Below are positions 9,187 to 18,723 of a stretch of DNA of 64,000 bases, one piece after another (within the stretch, counting starts at the first letter, position 1; every line of letters starts with the position of its first letter). The stretch lies in assembly GCF_000600085.1 (NCBI RefSeq), contig NZ_CP006821.1:496001-560000 (forward strand). Reading direction: 5' to 3'. The notes beneath the pieces were generated by a model, which saw only the letters and a list, made by a program, of their open reading frames with translations, searched no databases and was not told where the DNA came from. The translations under genes and the position numbers were made by a program. This DNA comes from Helicobacter pylori oki112 (GTDB lineage: Bacteria; Campylobacterota; Campylobacteria; Campylobacterales; Helicobacteraceae).

Positions 9187-9368
9187 AATAAATCCTTCTT
9201 GTTGAATTAAAGTTACACCTTAAAATCGGTTATTTTTCTAAAAGATTTAATTTTTTATCAAAGATGAGAGTTTTAGAGTGAAAATATTGATTAAATCATG
9301 GATAAGTGGGATACACCCACCAAACCGCCTCAAACTTTTAAAATACAAATTTTTAAGATACAAATAGG

Positions 9369-9374
9369 TATAAT
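9369..9374 (+). promoter_or_regulatory. -10 box of modABC
   Basis: A perfect TATAAT lies 31 bases before the modA ATG. H. pylori sigma-80 promoters rely mainly on the -10 element. No operator resembling a ModE site was recognised. Confidence 0.6.
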
Positions 9375-9405
9375 CACCAACTTCAATTTAATAAAAGGGA
9401 GTTCT

Positions 9406-10146
9406 ATGAAAAATACTTTCAAAGCGTTTGTCTTTTTAATCGTATTTTTTTCAAGCGCTCTGTTGGCACAGGATTTAAAAATCGCTGCTGCTGCTAATCT
9501 CACACACGCTTTAAAAGCCCTTGTTAAAGAGTTTCAAAAAGAACACTCAAAAGACGCTATTAGTATTAGTTTTAATTCTTCAGGCAAACTCTACGCTCAA
9601 ATCATTCAAAACGCCCCTTTTGATTTATTCATTTCAGCGGATATGATTAGACCTAAAAAGCTTTATGATGAAAAAATAACCCCTTTTAAAGAAGAAGTCT
9701 ATGCTAAAGGCGTGTTGGTTTTATGGAGCGAAAATCTAAAAATGGATTCTTTAGAAATTCTTAAAGACCCTAAAATCAAGCGTATCGCTATGGCTAATCC
9801 TAAACTAGCCCCCTATGGAAAAGCCAGTATGGAAGTCTTAGAGAATTTAAAACTCACTTCTAGTCTTAAACCTAAAATCATTTATGGCGCTTCTATTTCT
9901 CAAGCCCATCAATTTGTCGCTACTAAAAACGCTCAAATAGGCTTTGGAGCGTTATCCTTGATTGATAAAAAAGATAAAAACCTCTCTTATTTCATCATTG
10001 ATAAAGCCCTTTATAACCCTATTGAACAAGCTTTGATCATCACTAAAAATGGGGCTAATAACCCTTTAGCCAAAGTCTTTAAAGATTTTTTATTCAGCCC
10101 TAAAGCTAGAGCTGTCTTTAAAGAATACGGCTATATTGTGGATTAA
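9406..10146 (+). CDS. modA: Molybdate ABC transporter, periplasmic binding protein
   Basis: The ATG at 9406 follows AAAGGGAG by 5 bases and gives a proper signal peptide (MKNTFKAFVFLIVFFSSALLAQ); frames further upstream add only non-signal sequence. The 246-residue product has the ModA landmarks LKIAAAANL near the mature N-terminus, a SFNSSGKLYAQI block, and PFDLFISADM, which form the oxyanion site. It captures molybdate (and likely tungstate) in the periplasm for ModBC. First gene of a three-gene operon, 21 bases before modB. HP0473 ortholog. Confidence 0.93.
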   Translation: MKNTFKAFVFLIVFFSSALLAQDLKIAAAANLTHALKALVKEFQKEHSKDAISISFNSSGKLYAQIIQNAPFDLFISADMIRPKKLYDEKITPFKEEVYAKGVLVLWSENLKMDSLEILKDPKIKRIAMANPKLAPYGKASMEVLENLKLTSSLKPKIIYGASISQAHQFVATKNAQIGFGALSLIDKKDKNLSYFIIDKALYNPIEQALIITKNGANNPLAKVFKDFLFSPKARAVFKEYGYIVD

Positions 10147-10167
10147 AACGCATAAAAAAGGCGAACA

Positions 10168-10836
10168 ATGGAGTTTTTGATTACCATGCGTTTGAGCTTT
10201 TCTTTAGCTTTGATTACCACCCTTATTTTACTCCCTATAGGGATTTTTTTAGGCTATTTTTTAAGCCTTAAACGCAATCTTTTAACGAGCTTAACAGAAA
10301 CGCTTGTGTATATGCCTTTAGTTTTACCCCCAAGCGTGCTAGGGTTTTATCTTCTTTTAATTTTTTCGCCTTCTTCTTTTTTGGGAGCGTTTTTACAAGA
10401 TGTGTTAAATGTGAAACTTGTTTTTAGTTTTCAAGGGCTTATTTTAGGGAGCGTGATTTTTTCCTTACCCTTTATGGTAAGCCCTATTAAAAGTGCGTTA
10501 ATTTCCTTGCCCACTTCTTTAAAAGAAGCCAGTTATAGCTTGGGTAAGGGGGAATATTACACCCTTTTTTTTGTCCTGCTCCCTAACATCAAACCCAGTT
10601 TATTGATGGCTATCATCACAACTTTTACGCACACTATAGGTGAATTTGGCGTGGTGATGATGCTTGGGGGTGATATATTAGGGGAAACAAGAGTGGCTAG
10701 CATTGCGATTTTTAACGAAACTGAAGCGCTCAATTATTCTAAAGCCCACCAATACGCCTTAACGCTCACGATTATCAGTTTTAGTCTCTTGTTTGTTACC
10801 CTGTTTTTGAATAAAAAACAAAGCTCGTTTTTATGA
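10168..10836 (+). CDS. modB: Molybdate ABC transporter, inner-membrane permease
   Basis: The 222-residue protein has five to six membrane segments and the cytoplasmic EAA loop (LPTSLKEASYSLGKGEYYTLFFVLLP region) that docks onto the ATPase. The LPPSVLGFYLLL segment is characteristic of ModB. Its stop overlaps the modC start in an ATGA arrangement, so expression is coupled and the subunits should be made in balance. HP0474 ortholog. Confidence 0.93.
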   Translation: MEFLITMRLSFSLALITTLILLPIGIFLGYFLSLKRNLLTSLTETLVYMPLVLPPSVLGFYLLLIFSPSSFLGAFLQDVLNVKLVFSFQGLILGSVIFSLPFMVSPIKSALISLPTSLKEASYSLGKGEYYTLFFVLLPNIKPSLLMAIITTFTHTIGEFGVVMMLGGDILGETRVASIAIFNETEALNYSKAHQYALTLTIISFSLLFVTLFLNKKQSSFL

Positions 10837-11630
10837 TAAAAGTGCGATTTAAAAAACACCTTTTAGGATCTAGGGGTGCGTTTGATTTGAATATAGACTT
10901 AGAAATTAAAGAAGCAGAAGTTGTCGCTTTATTAGGAGAATCGGGAGCGGGTAAAAGCACGATTTTACGCATTTTAGCGGGGCTTGAAGCGGTGGATAGT
11001 GGCTATATTGAAGTCAATCATTCAGTATGGCTAGACACTCAAAAAAAGATTTTTTTAAAACCACAACAACGAAAAATCGGCTTTGTGTTTCAAGATTACG
11101 CCCTATTTCCGCATTTAAATGTGTATCAAAACATCGCCTTTGCTCACCCTAAAGATAAAAATAAAATCCACGAAGTGTTACGCTTAATGCGTTTAGAAAA
11201 TCTAAGCCAGCAAAAAATTCTTCAACTCTCTGGCGGGCAAGCCCAACGAGTCGCTTTAGCAAGAGCTTTAATTGCAGCCAAGAATTTATTGCTTTTAGAT
11301 GAGCCTTTAAACGCCCTAGATAGCGCCTTAAAAAACGAAGTGCAACAAGGTTTGCTTGATTTTATCAAGCGTGAAAATTTAAGCGTGTTATTGGTGAGTC
11401 ATAACCCAAACGAAATAACCAAACTCGCGCAAACTTTCCTCTTTTTAAACAATGGAATTATTGATTCTAATCAAGAAAATCGGCTTTTTTCAAACCGCTT
11501 GTTGATAAAACCTCTCTTTGAAGATGAAAATTATTGCCATTATGAGGTCATTCCTCAAACGATTAGTTTGCCCAAAGATTGTCTGAATCCAACTTTTAAG
11601 CTTGATTTCAATCAAGGCAAAAAATTTTAG
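10833..11630 (+). CDS. modC: Molybdate ABC transporter, ATP-binding subunit
   Basis: The 265-residue ATPase shows Walker A GESGAGKST near residue 35, the signature LSGGQAQRVALARAL, Walker B LLLLDEP and the switch histidine in VSHNPNE. E. coli ModC is about 350 residues; the C-terminal molybdate-binding TOBE/Mop domain is absent or replaced by a short unrelated tail of about 45 residues, so feedback inhibition by molybdate is not expected. It overlaps modB by 4 bases. Called modD (HP0475) in older annotation. Confidence 0.93.
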   Translation: MIKVRFKKHLLGSRGAFDLNIDLEIKEAEVVALLGESGAGKSTILRILAGLEAVDSGYIEVNHSVWLDTQKKIFLKPQQRKIGFVFQDYALFPHLNVYQNIAFAHPKDKNKIHEVLRLMRLENLSQQKILQLSGGQAQRVALARALIAAKNLLLLDEPLNALDSALKNEVQQGLLDFIKRENLSVLLVSHNPNEITKLAQTFLFLNNGIIDSNQENRLFSNRLLIKPLFEDENYCHYEVIPQTISLPKDCLNPTFKLDFNQGKKF

Positions 11631-11792
11631 AAATATTTTTTCATTTTCCTCTTAAAACTCTCTTATTTTTAAACTTTATACACCCATTTCAGTGTTAGGA
11701 ATAACGCTAAAGTTTTAGGAAGTCGCTCTCATAACAACCGCTAAAATCAAGCTCTTTTATGATTAGCGTTCAATGAAAACAGAGCCAATTTT

Positions 11793-13184
11793 TTAGTTTT
11801 TCAAAAACTTTTCTATTCTTTTGACGCTCTCTGTTTTGCCTAAAATAAAAAGTGCTTCTTTAAGGCCTATCCCGCCCCCCTTACCCAAAAGGGCCAATCT
11901 TAAAGGCTGCATAAAACTACCCGCTTTAATCTTTTCTTCTTCAATGATTTGGTGCATGGCGTTTTCTAGCGCGCTTTCATCGTTGAAATTGGTTGTATTT
12001 AATTCCAATTTAAATTTTTCTAACAAGGGCATAACGAACGCTTGATTGAGTTTTTTAAAAACCTTTTCTTCATACTCTATAGGAGCGGTTAAAACCTCAT
12101 CTATTTTAAGGGCTAATTCTTTTAGGGTTTGAGATCTTTCTTTGAGGGCGTCCAACAAGCGATTTAATTGAGTGGGGTTTAAATGCGAGAGATCGCTAAA
12201 ACTAAAAGGCTTTAAAAGTTTTAATAATTCTTGCGCGCTTTGGTTTTTTAAATAATGAGCGTTGAGCCAATTAAGCTTGTGCCAGCTAAAGCAACTGGGC
12301 GAAGAATTTAAATCTTTGGGGTCAAAACATTCCAATAATTCTTGCATGCTAAAAATCTCTTTATCTTGATAGCTCCACCCCAAACGCGCTAAAAAATTCA
12401 CTAAAGCTTCCTTAAGATAACCCCTTTCTTGATAGTCCATCACATTAGTGGCCCCATGGCGTTTGCTTAATTTTTGCCCTTCTTCATTCAAAATCATCGG
12501 CACATGGAAAAAATTAGGGATTTTAAAATTTAAAGCCTTATAGAGAACGATTTGTTTAGAGGTGTTAGAAAGGTGATCATCGCCTCTAATCACATCAGTA
12601 ATCCCCATTAAAGCGTCATCAATAGTAACCACAAAGTTATAAGTGGGGACTCCATCGCTCCTGGCGATAATAAAATCGTCTAATTCGTTAGTATTCACTT
12701 TCACTTCGCCTTTAACCCCATCATTAAAACCAATGATTTCATTTTGCGGGACTTTGATCCTTACCACAGGATCTATGCCTTTAGGGGGCGTGCCTTTAAA
12801 ATCACGATAACGATTGTCATAGCGTGGGGTTTCTTTCCTGGCCTTTTGTTCTTCTCTCAAAGCGTCCAACTCATCTTTACTCATGTAGCAATAATAGGCT
12901 TTGTCTTCATCTAAGAGTTTTTGGATATATTCTTTATAAATTTCAAAGCGTCTGGATTGGTAGAGGACTTCGCCATCGTATTCTAGCCCTACCCATTTGA
13001 AAGCCTCTATAATGGCGTTAGCCGCTTCTATAGAGTTACGGCTCAAATCCGTATCTTCAATGCGTAAAAAAAATTTTCCTTGATTGGCTCGTGCAAAAAG
13101 ATAATTGAAAATGGCTGTTCTTAAGCCTCCTATGTGGAGATAGCCAGTGGGCGATGGAGCGAAGCGCGTAACGATCAAACTCAT
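11793..13184 (-). CDS. gltX: Glutamyl-tRNA synthetase 1
   Basis: The 463-residue class I synthetase has the HIGH-type signature (YLHIGGLRTA) near residue 17 and the KLSKRHG loop near 240, followed by the helical anticodon-binding part. H. pylori has two such enzymes: GltX1, the standard one, and GltX2, which glutamylates tRNA-Gln for the amidotransferase route. The HP0476 position and full length point to GltX1. It is convergent with modC and divergent from hopJ. Confidence 0.92.
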   Translation of the reverse strand: MSLIVTRFAPSPTGYLHIGGLRTAIFNYLFARANQGKFFLRIEDTDLSRNSIEAANAIIEAFKWVGLEYDGEVLYQSRRFEIYKEYIQKLLDEDKAYYCYMSKDELDALREEQKARKETPRYDNRYRDFKGTPPKGIDPVVRIKVPQNEIIGFNDGVKGEVKVNTNELDDFIIARSDGVPTYNFVVTIDDALMGITDVIRGDDHLSNTSKQIVLYKALNFKIPNFFHVPMILNEEGQKLSKRHGATNVMDYQERGYLKEALVNFLARLGWSYQDKEIFSMQELLECFDPKDLNSSPSCFSWHKLNWLNAHYLKNQSAQELLKLLKPFSFSDLSHLNPTQLNRLLDALKERSQTLKELALKIDEVLTAPIEYEEKVFKKLNQAFVMPLLEKFKLELNTTNFNDESALENAMHQIIEEEKIKAGSFMQPLRLALLGKGGGIGLKEALFILGKTESVKRIEKFLKN

Positions 13185-13213
13185 TATTCTAACCTTAAAA
13201 ATAAAATACTCTT

Positions 13214-13219
13214 ATTGTA
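13214..13219 (-). promoter_or_regulatory. -10 box of gltX1
   Basis: TACAAT on the minus strand, 29 bases before the gltX1 start codon, matches the H. pylori -10 consensus. Confidence 0.5.
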
Positions 13220-13268
13220 TTCAAAAATGGCTTAAAAATGGTTTCACTTTTTTCTATTAAAATTAGTG

Positions 13269-13274
13269 TATGAT
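13269..13274 (+). promoter_or_regulatory. Extended -10 box of hopJ
   Basis: TATGAT preceded by GTG (extended -10) lies 28 bases before the hopJ start. A TTAGGA ribosome site follows closer to the ATG. Confidence 0.5.
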
Positions 13275-13302
13275 TGAGATTATTTTTGATTAGGATCAAC
13301 CC

Positions 13303-14406
13303 ATGCAAAAAGCCTTATTACATTCATCATTCTTTTTACCTTTATTTTTATCTTATTGTATCGCTGAAGAAAATGGGGCGTATGCGAGCGTGGGTTTTGA
13401 ATATTCCATTAGTCATGCCGTTGAGCATAATAACCCCTTTTTGAATCAAGAACGCATCCAAATCATTTCTAACGCTCAAAACCAAATCTATAAACTCAAT
13501 CAAGTTAAAAATGAAATCACAAACATGCAAAACACCTTTAATTACATCAACAACGCTTTAAAAAACCATGCTAAATTAACCCCCACTGAAATGCAAGCCG
13601 AACAATACTACCTCCAATCCACCCTTCAAAACATTGAAAAAATCGTCACGCTTAGCGGTGGCGTTGCATCTAACCCTAAACTAGCCCAAGCGTTAGAAAA
13701 AATACAAGAACCCACCACTAACCCTTTAGAATTTGAAGAAAACTTAAAAAATTTAGAATTGCAATTTTCTCAATCTCAAAACCGTATGCTTTCTTCTTTA
13801 TCTTCTCAAATCGCTGCAATTTCAAATTCCCTAAACGCGCTTGATCTTAACTCTTATTCTAAAAACATTTCAAGCATGTATGGGGTAACTTTGAATGTGG
13901 GTTATAAGCATTTCTTCACCAAGAAAAAAAATCAAGGGTTTCGCTATTATTTGTTCTATGACTATGGTTACACTAATTTTGGTTTTGTGGGCAACGGCTT
14001 TGATGGTTTAGGCAAAATGAATAACCACCTCTATGGGCTTGGGATAGACTATCTTTTCAATTTCATTGATAATTCGCAAAAACATTCTAGCGTGGGTTTT
14101 TATGCGGGCTTTGCTTTAGCGGGGAGTTCGTGGGTAGGGAGTGGTTTGAGCATGTGGGTGAATGAAACGGATTTTATCAACAATTACTTGACCAATTATC
14201 AAGCTAAAATGCACACGAGTTTTTTCCAGATCCCTTTGAATTTTGGGGTTCGTGTGAATGTCAATAGGCATAACGGCTTTGAAATGGGCTTGAAAATCCC
14301 TTTAGCGGTGAATTCCTTTTATGAAACGCATGGTAAAGGGCTAAACACTTCCCTCTTTTTTAAACGCCTTGTGGTGTTTAATGTGAGTTATGTTTATAGT
14401 TTTTAG
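13303..14406 (+). CDS. hopJ: Hop family outer membrane protein, HopJ
   Basis: The 367-residue product starts with a signal peptide ending near CIAEENGAYASVGFEYS; the ENGAY/VGFEYS block after cleavage is the hallmark of Hop proteins. A helical, Asn/Gln-rich surface region occupies about residues 40-190. The conserved barrel follows (GVTLNVGYKHFFTKKK through LVVFNVSYVYSF, C-terminal Phe). The HP0477 position indicates hopJ, which has a near-identical paralog, hopK, elsewhere; a sequence this close could be a gene-converted copy. No CT-repeat phase switch is seen in the signal peptide. Confidence 0.88.
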   Translation: MQKALLHSSFFLPLFLSYCIAEENGAYASVGFEYSISHAVEHNNPFLNQERIQIISNAQNQIYKLNQVKNEITNMQNTFNYINNALKNHAKLTPTEMQAEQYYLQSTLQNIEKIVTLSGGVASNPKLAQALEKIQEPTTNPLEFEENLKNLELQFSQSQNRMLSSLSSQIAAISNSLNALDLNSYSKNISSMYGVTLNVGYKHFFTKKKNQGFRYYLFYDYGYTNFGFVGNGFDGLGKMNNHLYGLGIDYLFNFIDNSQKHSSVGFYAGFALAGSSWVGSGLSMWVNETDFINNYLTNYQAKMHTSFFQIPLNFGVRVNVNRHNGFEMGLKIPLAVNSFYETHGKGLNTSLFFKRLVVFNVSYVYSF

Positions 14407-14414
14407 GGGGGTAA

Positions 14415-16052
14415 ATGCCTTCAAACGCTCTTTCTGTTGAAGAAATCGCTCGCCTAATCAATGTTTCTCATAACAGCGTGCATAACTGGATCAAAACCAA
14501 TCTTTTAGAGAAACTAGAGATTGATTCAAAAATTTATGTGAAAATAAGCTCTTTTTTAGATTTTTGCCGCAACTATTTAGGGAAAAACAAGCTTAACAAA
14601 TACGCTAACAAATCCTTAAAAAGCGCGCATAACCATCAAGAATTGATTTTAAAATACCTAAAAATATTAGAAAATAGCTCTGATTTAGAAAAGTTGGGAT
14701 CTTATTATGAAGAAGAGCTTTCTAACACCACCAGAAATTTAGAAGGCATTTACTACACTCCTAATAAAATAGTAGAACAACTTTTCACTCTCCCTAAAGA
14801 TTTTGATGCTTCTCAAGCGATTTTTTGCGATCCGGCTGTGGGGAGCGGGAATTTTATCATGCATGCTTTAAAACTGGGGTTTAAGGTTGAAAATATTTAT
14901 GGCTATGATACGGACGCTTTTGCTATCGCTTTGACTAAAAAGCGTATTAAAGAGCGTTATCATTTAGATTGCCCTAATATTGTGCAAAAAGATTTTTTAA
15001 ATTTAAAACACACCCCACAATTTGATTGCATTTTCACTAACCCGCCATGGGGTAAGAAATACAATCAAAACCAAAAAGAAAATTTCAAACAGCGATTCAA
15101 CCTCTCTCAAAGCCTAGATAGTGCGTCGCTCTTTTTTATAGCGAGTTTGAATTGCTTAAAAGAAAACGCTCATTTGGGGCTATTATTACCCGAAAGTTGT
15201 TTGAATATTGATGCGTTCAGCAAAATGCGAGAAATGGCTCTGAAGTTTCAAATTAGAAGCCTTATTGATTTTAACAAGCCCTTTAAAACCCTAATGACTA
15301 AGGCTGTGGGTTTGGCGCTTAAAAAAACCCCTAACAAGGATCAAAAAATCTCATGCTTTTATCAAAATAGTGGGTTCAAACGCTCGCCCTCTTCTTTTTT
15401 AAACAACCCTAAAAAGATTTTTAATATCCATTGCTCTAGCAAAGAAAATAAAGTTTTAGACCACCTTTTTTCCCTTCCTCATATAACTTTAAAAAATAAC
15501 GCTCATTTTGCTTTAGGGATTGTTACAGGCAACAACAAAGAAAAATTACACTCCAAACAAGAAAAAAATACCATTCCTATTTTTAGAGGTTCAGATATTT
15601 TAAAAGACAGATTAAAAGCCCCTAGCCAATTCATTAACGCTGATTTAAAAGACTGCCAGCAAGTCGCTCCCTTAAGCCTTTATCAGTCTAGAGAAAAAAT
15701 CGTGTATAAATTCATTTCTTCAAAGCTTGTCTTTTTTTATGATAACAAGCAACGCCTTTTTTTAAATAGCGCGAACATGTTTGTTTTAAAAGAAAATTTT
15801 CCTATCAACGCTAATACGCTAAAGGAATTATTAAACAGCGATTTAATGCAATTTATTTTTGAATCGCTTTTTAAAACGCATAAAATTTTAAGAAAAGATT
15901 TGGAATGTTTGCCCCTATTTGCACAATTTATCAACAATAGTTTTGATGAAAAATTTTATTTAAAAAATTTAGGGATAGAAAAAAAAGACCCTAAACATTT
16001 TGCAATCAGGAAAAACCATGCATGTTGCTTGCCTTTTGGCTTTAGGGGATAA
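14415..16052 (+). CDS. Orphan N6-adenine DNA methyltransferase with N-terminal HTH
   Basis: The 545-residue protein carries SAM motif FCDPAVGSGNFIMHAL at about residues 137-152 and catalytic NPPW (FTNPPWGKK), the gamma-class order of N6-adenine methyltransferases. Residues 5-60 look like a MerR/excisionase-type helix-turn-helix (SVEEIARLINVSHNSVHNWI). The region after residue 330 is the likely target-recognition domain. No endonuclease gene lies beside it, so it is orphan or a type IIG relic. A G6 run with AGGGGG serves as ribosome site, directly after the hopJ stop. HP0478-type; recognition sequence not deducible here. Confidence 0.8.
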   Translation: MPSNALSVEEIARLINVSHNSVHNWIKTNLLEKLEIDSKIYVKISSFLDFCRNYLGKNKLNKYANKSLKSAHNHQELILKYLKILENSSDLEKLGSYYEEELSNTTRNLEGIYYTPNKIVEQLFTLPKDFDASQAIFCDPAVGSGNFIMHALKLGFKVENIYGYDTDAFAIALTKKRIKERYHLDCPNIVQKDFLNLKHTPQFDCIFTNPPWGKKYNQNQKENFKQRFNLSQSLDSASLFFIASLNCLKENAHLGLLLPESCLNIDAFSKMREMALKFQIRSLIDFNKPFKTLMTKAVGLALKKTPNKDQKISCFYQNSGFKRSPSSFLNNPKKIFNIHCSSKENKVLDHLFSLPHITLKNNAHFALGIVTGNNKEKLHSKQEKNTIPIFRGSDILKDRLKAPSQFINADLKDCQQVAPLSLYQSREKIVYKFISSKLVFFYDNKQRLFLNSANMFVLKENFPINANTLKELLNSDLMQFIFESLFKTHKILRKDLECLPLFAQFINNSFDEKFYLKNLGIEKKDPKHFAIRKNHACCLPFGFRG

Positions 16053-16863
16053 CCTCATCACGCTCAGCCTTTTAAAAGAAATCGCTTCCAAACAACAACC
16101 CCTTAAAATCCTAGGCACTCATTTGACTTTAAAAATCGCCAGGCTTTTAGAATGCGAAAAACATTTTGAAATCATTCCTCTTTTTGAAAATGTCCCTGCT
16201 TTTTATGATCTTAAAAAACAAGGCGTTTTTTGGGCGATGAAGGATTTTTTATTGCTGTTAAAAGCGATTAAAAAGCATCAAATTAAACATTTGATTTTGG
16301 AAAAACAGGATTTTAGAAGCGCTTCTTTAGCCACATTCATTCCCATAACCACTCCCAATAAAGAGATTAAAAATGTTTATCAAAACCGCCAGGAGTTGTT
16401 TTCTCAAATTTATGGGCATGTTTTTGATCATTCTCCATACCCCATGAATTTAAAAAACCCTAAAAAGATTTTGATCAACCCTTTCACAAGATCAACAGAG
16501 CGAAGTATCCCTTTAGAGCATTTGCAAATCGTTTTAAAACTCTTAAAGCCCTTTTGCGTTACGCTTTTAGATTTTGAAGAACGATACGCTTTTTTACAAA
16601 ATGAAGCCGCTCACTATCGCGCTAAAACCAGTTTAGAAGAAGTTAAAAACCTGATTTTAGAAAGCGATTTGTATATAGGGGGGGATTCGTTTTTGATCCA
16701 TTTGGCTTACTATTTAAAGAAAAATTATTTTATCTTTTTTTATAGGGATAATGACGATTTCATGCCGCCTAATGGTAAGAATGAAAATTTTCTAAAAGCC
16801 CACAAAAGCCATTCTATAGAACAGGATTTAGCCAAAAAATTCCGCCATTTGGGGCTATTATAA
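16018..16863 (+). CDS. LPS core heptosyltransferase, GT9-like
   Basis: The ATG at 16018 is preferred over an upstream TTG (16000) because AGGA lies 5-6 bases before it; the gene overlaps the methyltransferase by 35 bases. The 281-residue protein has the two-domain GT9 layout: an N-terminal LGDNLITLSLLKE block and, in the second half, ILINPFTRSTERS and LYIGGDSFLIHLAYYL, equivalent to the nucleotide-sugar site of ADP-heptose transferases. HP0479 of H. pylori is reported as a D-glycero-D-manno-heptosyltransferase of the LPS core, which fits. A G7 run inside codons at 16678-16684 could be a slippage site. Confidence 0.75.
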   Translation: MHVACLLALGDNLITLSLLKEIASKQQPLKILGTHLTLKIARLLECEKHFEIIPLFENVPAFYDLKKQGVFWAMKDFLLLLKAIKKHQIKHLILEKQDFRSASLATFIPITTPNKEIKNVYQNRQELFSQIYGHVFDHSPYPMNLKNPKKILINPFTRSTERSIPLEHLQIVLKLLKPFCVTLLDFEERYAFLQNEAAHYRAKTSLEEVKNLILESDLYIGGDSFLIHLAYYLKKNYFIFFYRDNDDFMPPNGKNENFLKAHKSHSIEQDLAKKFRHLGLL

Positions 16864-16871
16864 TATTGTGT

Positions 16872-16877
16872 TATACT
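16872..16877 (+). promoter_or_regulatory. -10 box of typA/bipA
   Basis: TATACT, 31 bases before the ATG at 16909, with TTAGGA as ribosome site just before the start. Confidence 0.5.
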
Positions 16878-16908
16878 TCTAATTTCAATTTTGCTTGTTA
16901 GGACATTT

Positions 16909-18708
16909 ATGAAAAATATTAGAAATATCGCTGTAATCGCGCATGTTGATCATGGGAAAACCACTTTAGTAGATGGCTTACTTTCTCAATCTGGCACATT
17001 TAGTGAGAGGGAAAAAGTGGATGAAAGGGTGATGGATAGCAATGATTTAGAAAGAGAAAGAGGCATTACTATCCTGTCTAAAAACACCGCTATTTATTAC
17101 AAAGACACTAAAATCAATATCATTGACACTCCCGGGCATGCTGATTTTGGGGGCGAAGTGGAGCGCGTTTTAAAAATGGTGGATGGGGTGTTGCTTTTAG
17201 TGGATGCGCAAGAAGGGGTCATGCCTCAAACTAAATTCGTGGTTAAAAAGGCTTTGAGTTTTGGGATTTGCCCTATTGTGGTGGTGAATAAAATTGATAA
17301 GCCCGCCGCTGAGCCGGATAGAGTGGTGGATGAAGTTTTTGACTTGTTCGTAGCGATGGGGGCTAGCGATAAGCAATTGGATTTCCCTGTGGTGTATGCC
17401 GCCGCACGAGATGGCTATGCGATGAAAAGTTTAGACGATGAAAAGAAAAATTTAGAGCCTTTGTTTGAAACGATTTTAGAGCATGTGCCAAGCCCTAGCG
17501 GGAGCATTGATGAGCCTTTGCAAATGCAAATTTTCACGCTTGATTATGACAATTATGTGGGCAAAATCGGTATCGCTAGGGTGTTTAATGGCTCGGTTAA
17601 AAAGAATGAAAGCGTGCTGTTGATGAAAAGCGATGGGAGTAAAGAAAATGGCCGTATCACTAAGCTTATAGGTTTTTTAGGGCTGGCTAGGACGGAGATT
17701 GAAAACGCTTATGTGGGCGATATTGCAGCGATTGCTGGGTTTAACGCAATGGATGTGGGCGATAGCGTCGTTGATCCTGCTAACCCCATGCCTTTAGACC
17801 CCATGCATTTAGAAGAGCCTACAATGAGCGTGTATTTTGCCGTCAATGATTCACCCTTAGCTGGGTTAGAAGGAAAGCATGTTACTGCTAACAAATTGAA
17901 AGACAGGCTCTTAAAAGAAATGCAAACCAATATCGCTATGAAATGCGAAGAAATGGGCGAAGGTAAGTTTAAAGTGAGCGGGCGTGGGGAATTGCAAATC
18001 ACTATTTTAGCTGAAAATTTACGCCGTGAAGGGTTTGAGTTTAGCATTTCACGCCCTGAAGTCATTATTAAAGAAGAAAATGGTGTTAAATGCGAGCCTT
18101 TTGAGCATTTAGTGATTGACACGCCTCAAGATTTTAGCGGGGCTATCATTGAAAGATTGGGCAAAAGAAAAGCCGAGATGAAAGCAATGAATCCCATGAG
18201 TGATGGCTATACAAGATTAGAATTTGAAATTCCTGCAAGAGGACTTATCGGTTATAGGAGCGAGTTTTTAACCGACACTAAGGGCGAAGGCGTGATGAAT
18301 CATAGCTTTTTGGAATTCCGCCCTTTCAGCGGGAGCGTGGAATCGCGCAAAAATGGGGCGCTAATCAGCATGGAAAATGGCGAAGCGACCGCTTTTTCCC
18401 TTTTTAATATCCAAGAGAGAGGCACGCTTTTTATCAACCCCCAAACTAAGGTTTATGTGGGCATGGTCATTGGCGAGCACAGCCGGGATAATGATTTAGA
18501 TGTCAATCCTATCAAATCCAAGCACTTAACCAACATGAGAGCGAGCGGGAGCGATGATGCGATCAAACTCACCCCGCCTAGGACTATGGTGTTAGAAAGG
18601 GCGTTAGAATGGATTGAAGAAGATGAGATTTTAGAAGTTACCCCCTTGAATTTAAGGATCAGAAAAAAGATTTTAGACCCTAACATGAGGAAAAGGGCGA
18701 AAAAATAA
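16909..18708 (+). CDS. typA: Ribosome-associated GTPase BipA/TypA
   Basis: The ATG at 16909 follows TTAGGA and gives a 599-residue protein starting [19 protein letters not shown], the G1 motif in its normal place. [14 protein letters not shown] (G3) and NKIDKP (G4) follow, then the EF-G-like domains III and V and the BipA-specific C-terminal domain (RMRASG-type [15 protein letters not shown]). BipA binds the 70S ribosome and helps 50S assembly and stress growth. It is full length for the family. HP0480 ortholog. Confidence 0.95.
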   Translation: MKNIRNIAVIAHVDHGKTTLVDGLLSQSGTFSEREKVDERVMDSNDLERERGITILSKNTAIYYKDTKINIIDTPGHADFGGEVERVLKMVDGVLLLVDAQEGVMPQTKFVVKKALSFGICPIVVVNKIDKPAAEPDRVVDEVFDLFVAMGASDKQLDFPVVYAAARDGYAMKSLDDEKKNLEPLFETILEHVPSPSGSIDEPLQMQIFTLDYDNYVGKIGIARVFNGSVKKNESVLLMKSDGSKENGRITKLIGFLGLARTEIENAYVGDIAAIAGFNAMDVGDSVVDPANPMPLDPMHLEEPTMSVYFAVNDSPLAGLEGKHVTANKLKDRLLKEMQTNIAMKCEEMGEGKFKVSGRGELQITILAENLRREGFEFSISRPEVIIKEENGVKCEPFEHLVIDTPQDFSGAIIERLGKRKAEMKAMNPMSDGYTRLEFEIPARGLIGYRSEFLTDTKGEGVMNHSFLEFRPFSGSVESRKNGALISMENGEATAFSLFNIQERGTLFINPQTKVYVGMVIGEHSRDNDLDVNPIKSKHLTNMRASGSDDAIKLTPPRTMVLERALEWIEEDEILEVTPLNLRIRKKILDPNMRKRAKK

Positions 18709-18723
18709 ATAGAATTTTTTGGA

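Noticed and set aside
14406-14411. G6 run in the ribosome site of the orphan methyltransferase, as a phase switch
   Set aside because: Six bases is too short for strong slippage in H. pylori; it is better read as part of the ribosome binding site.
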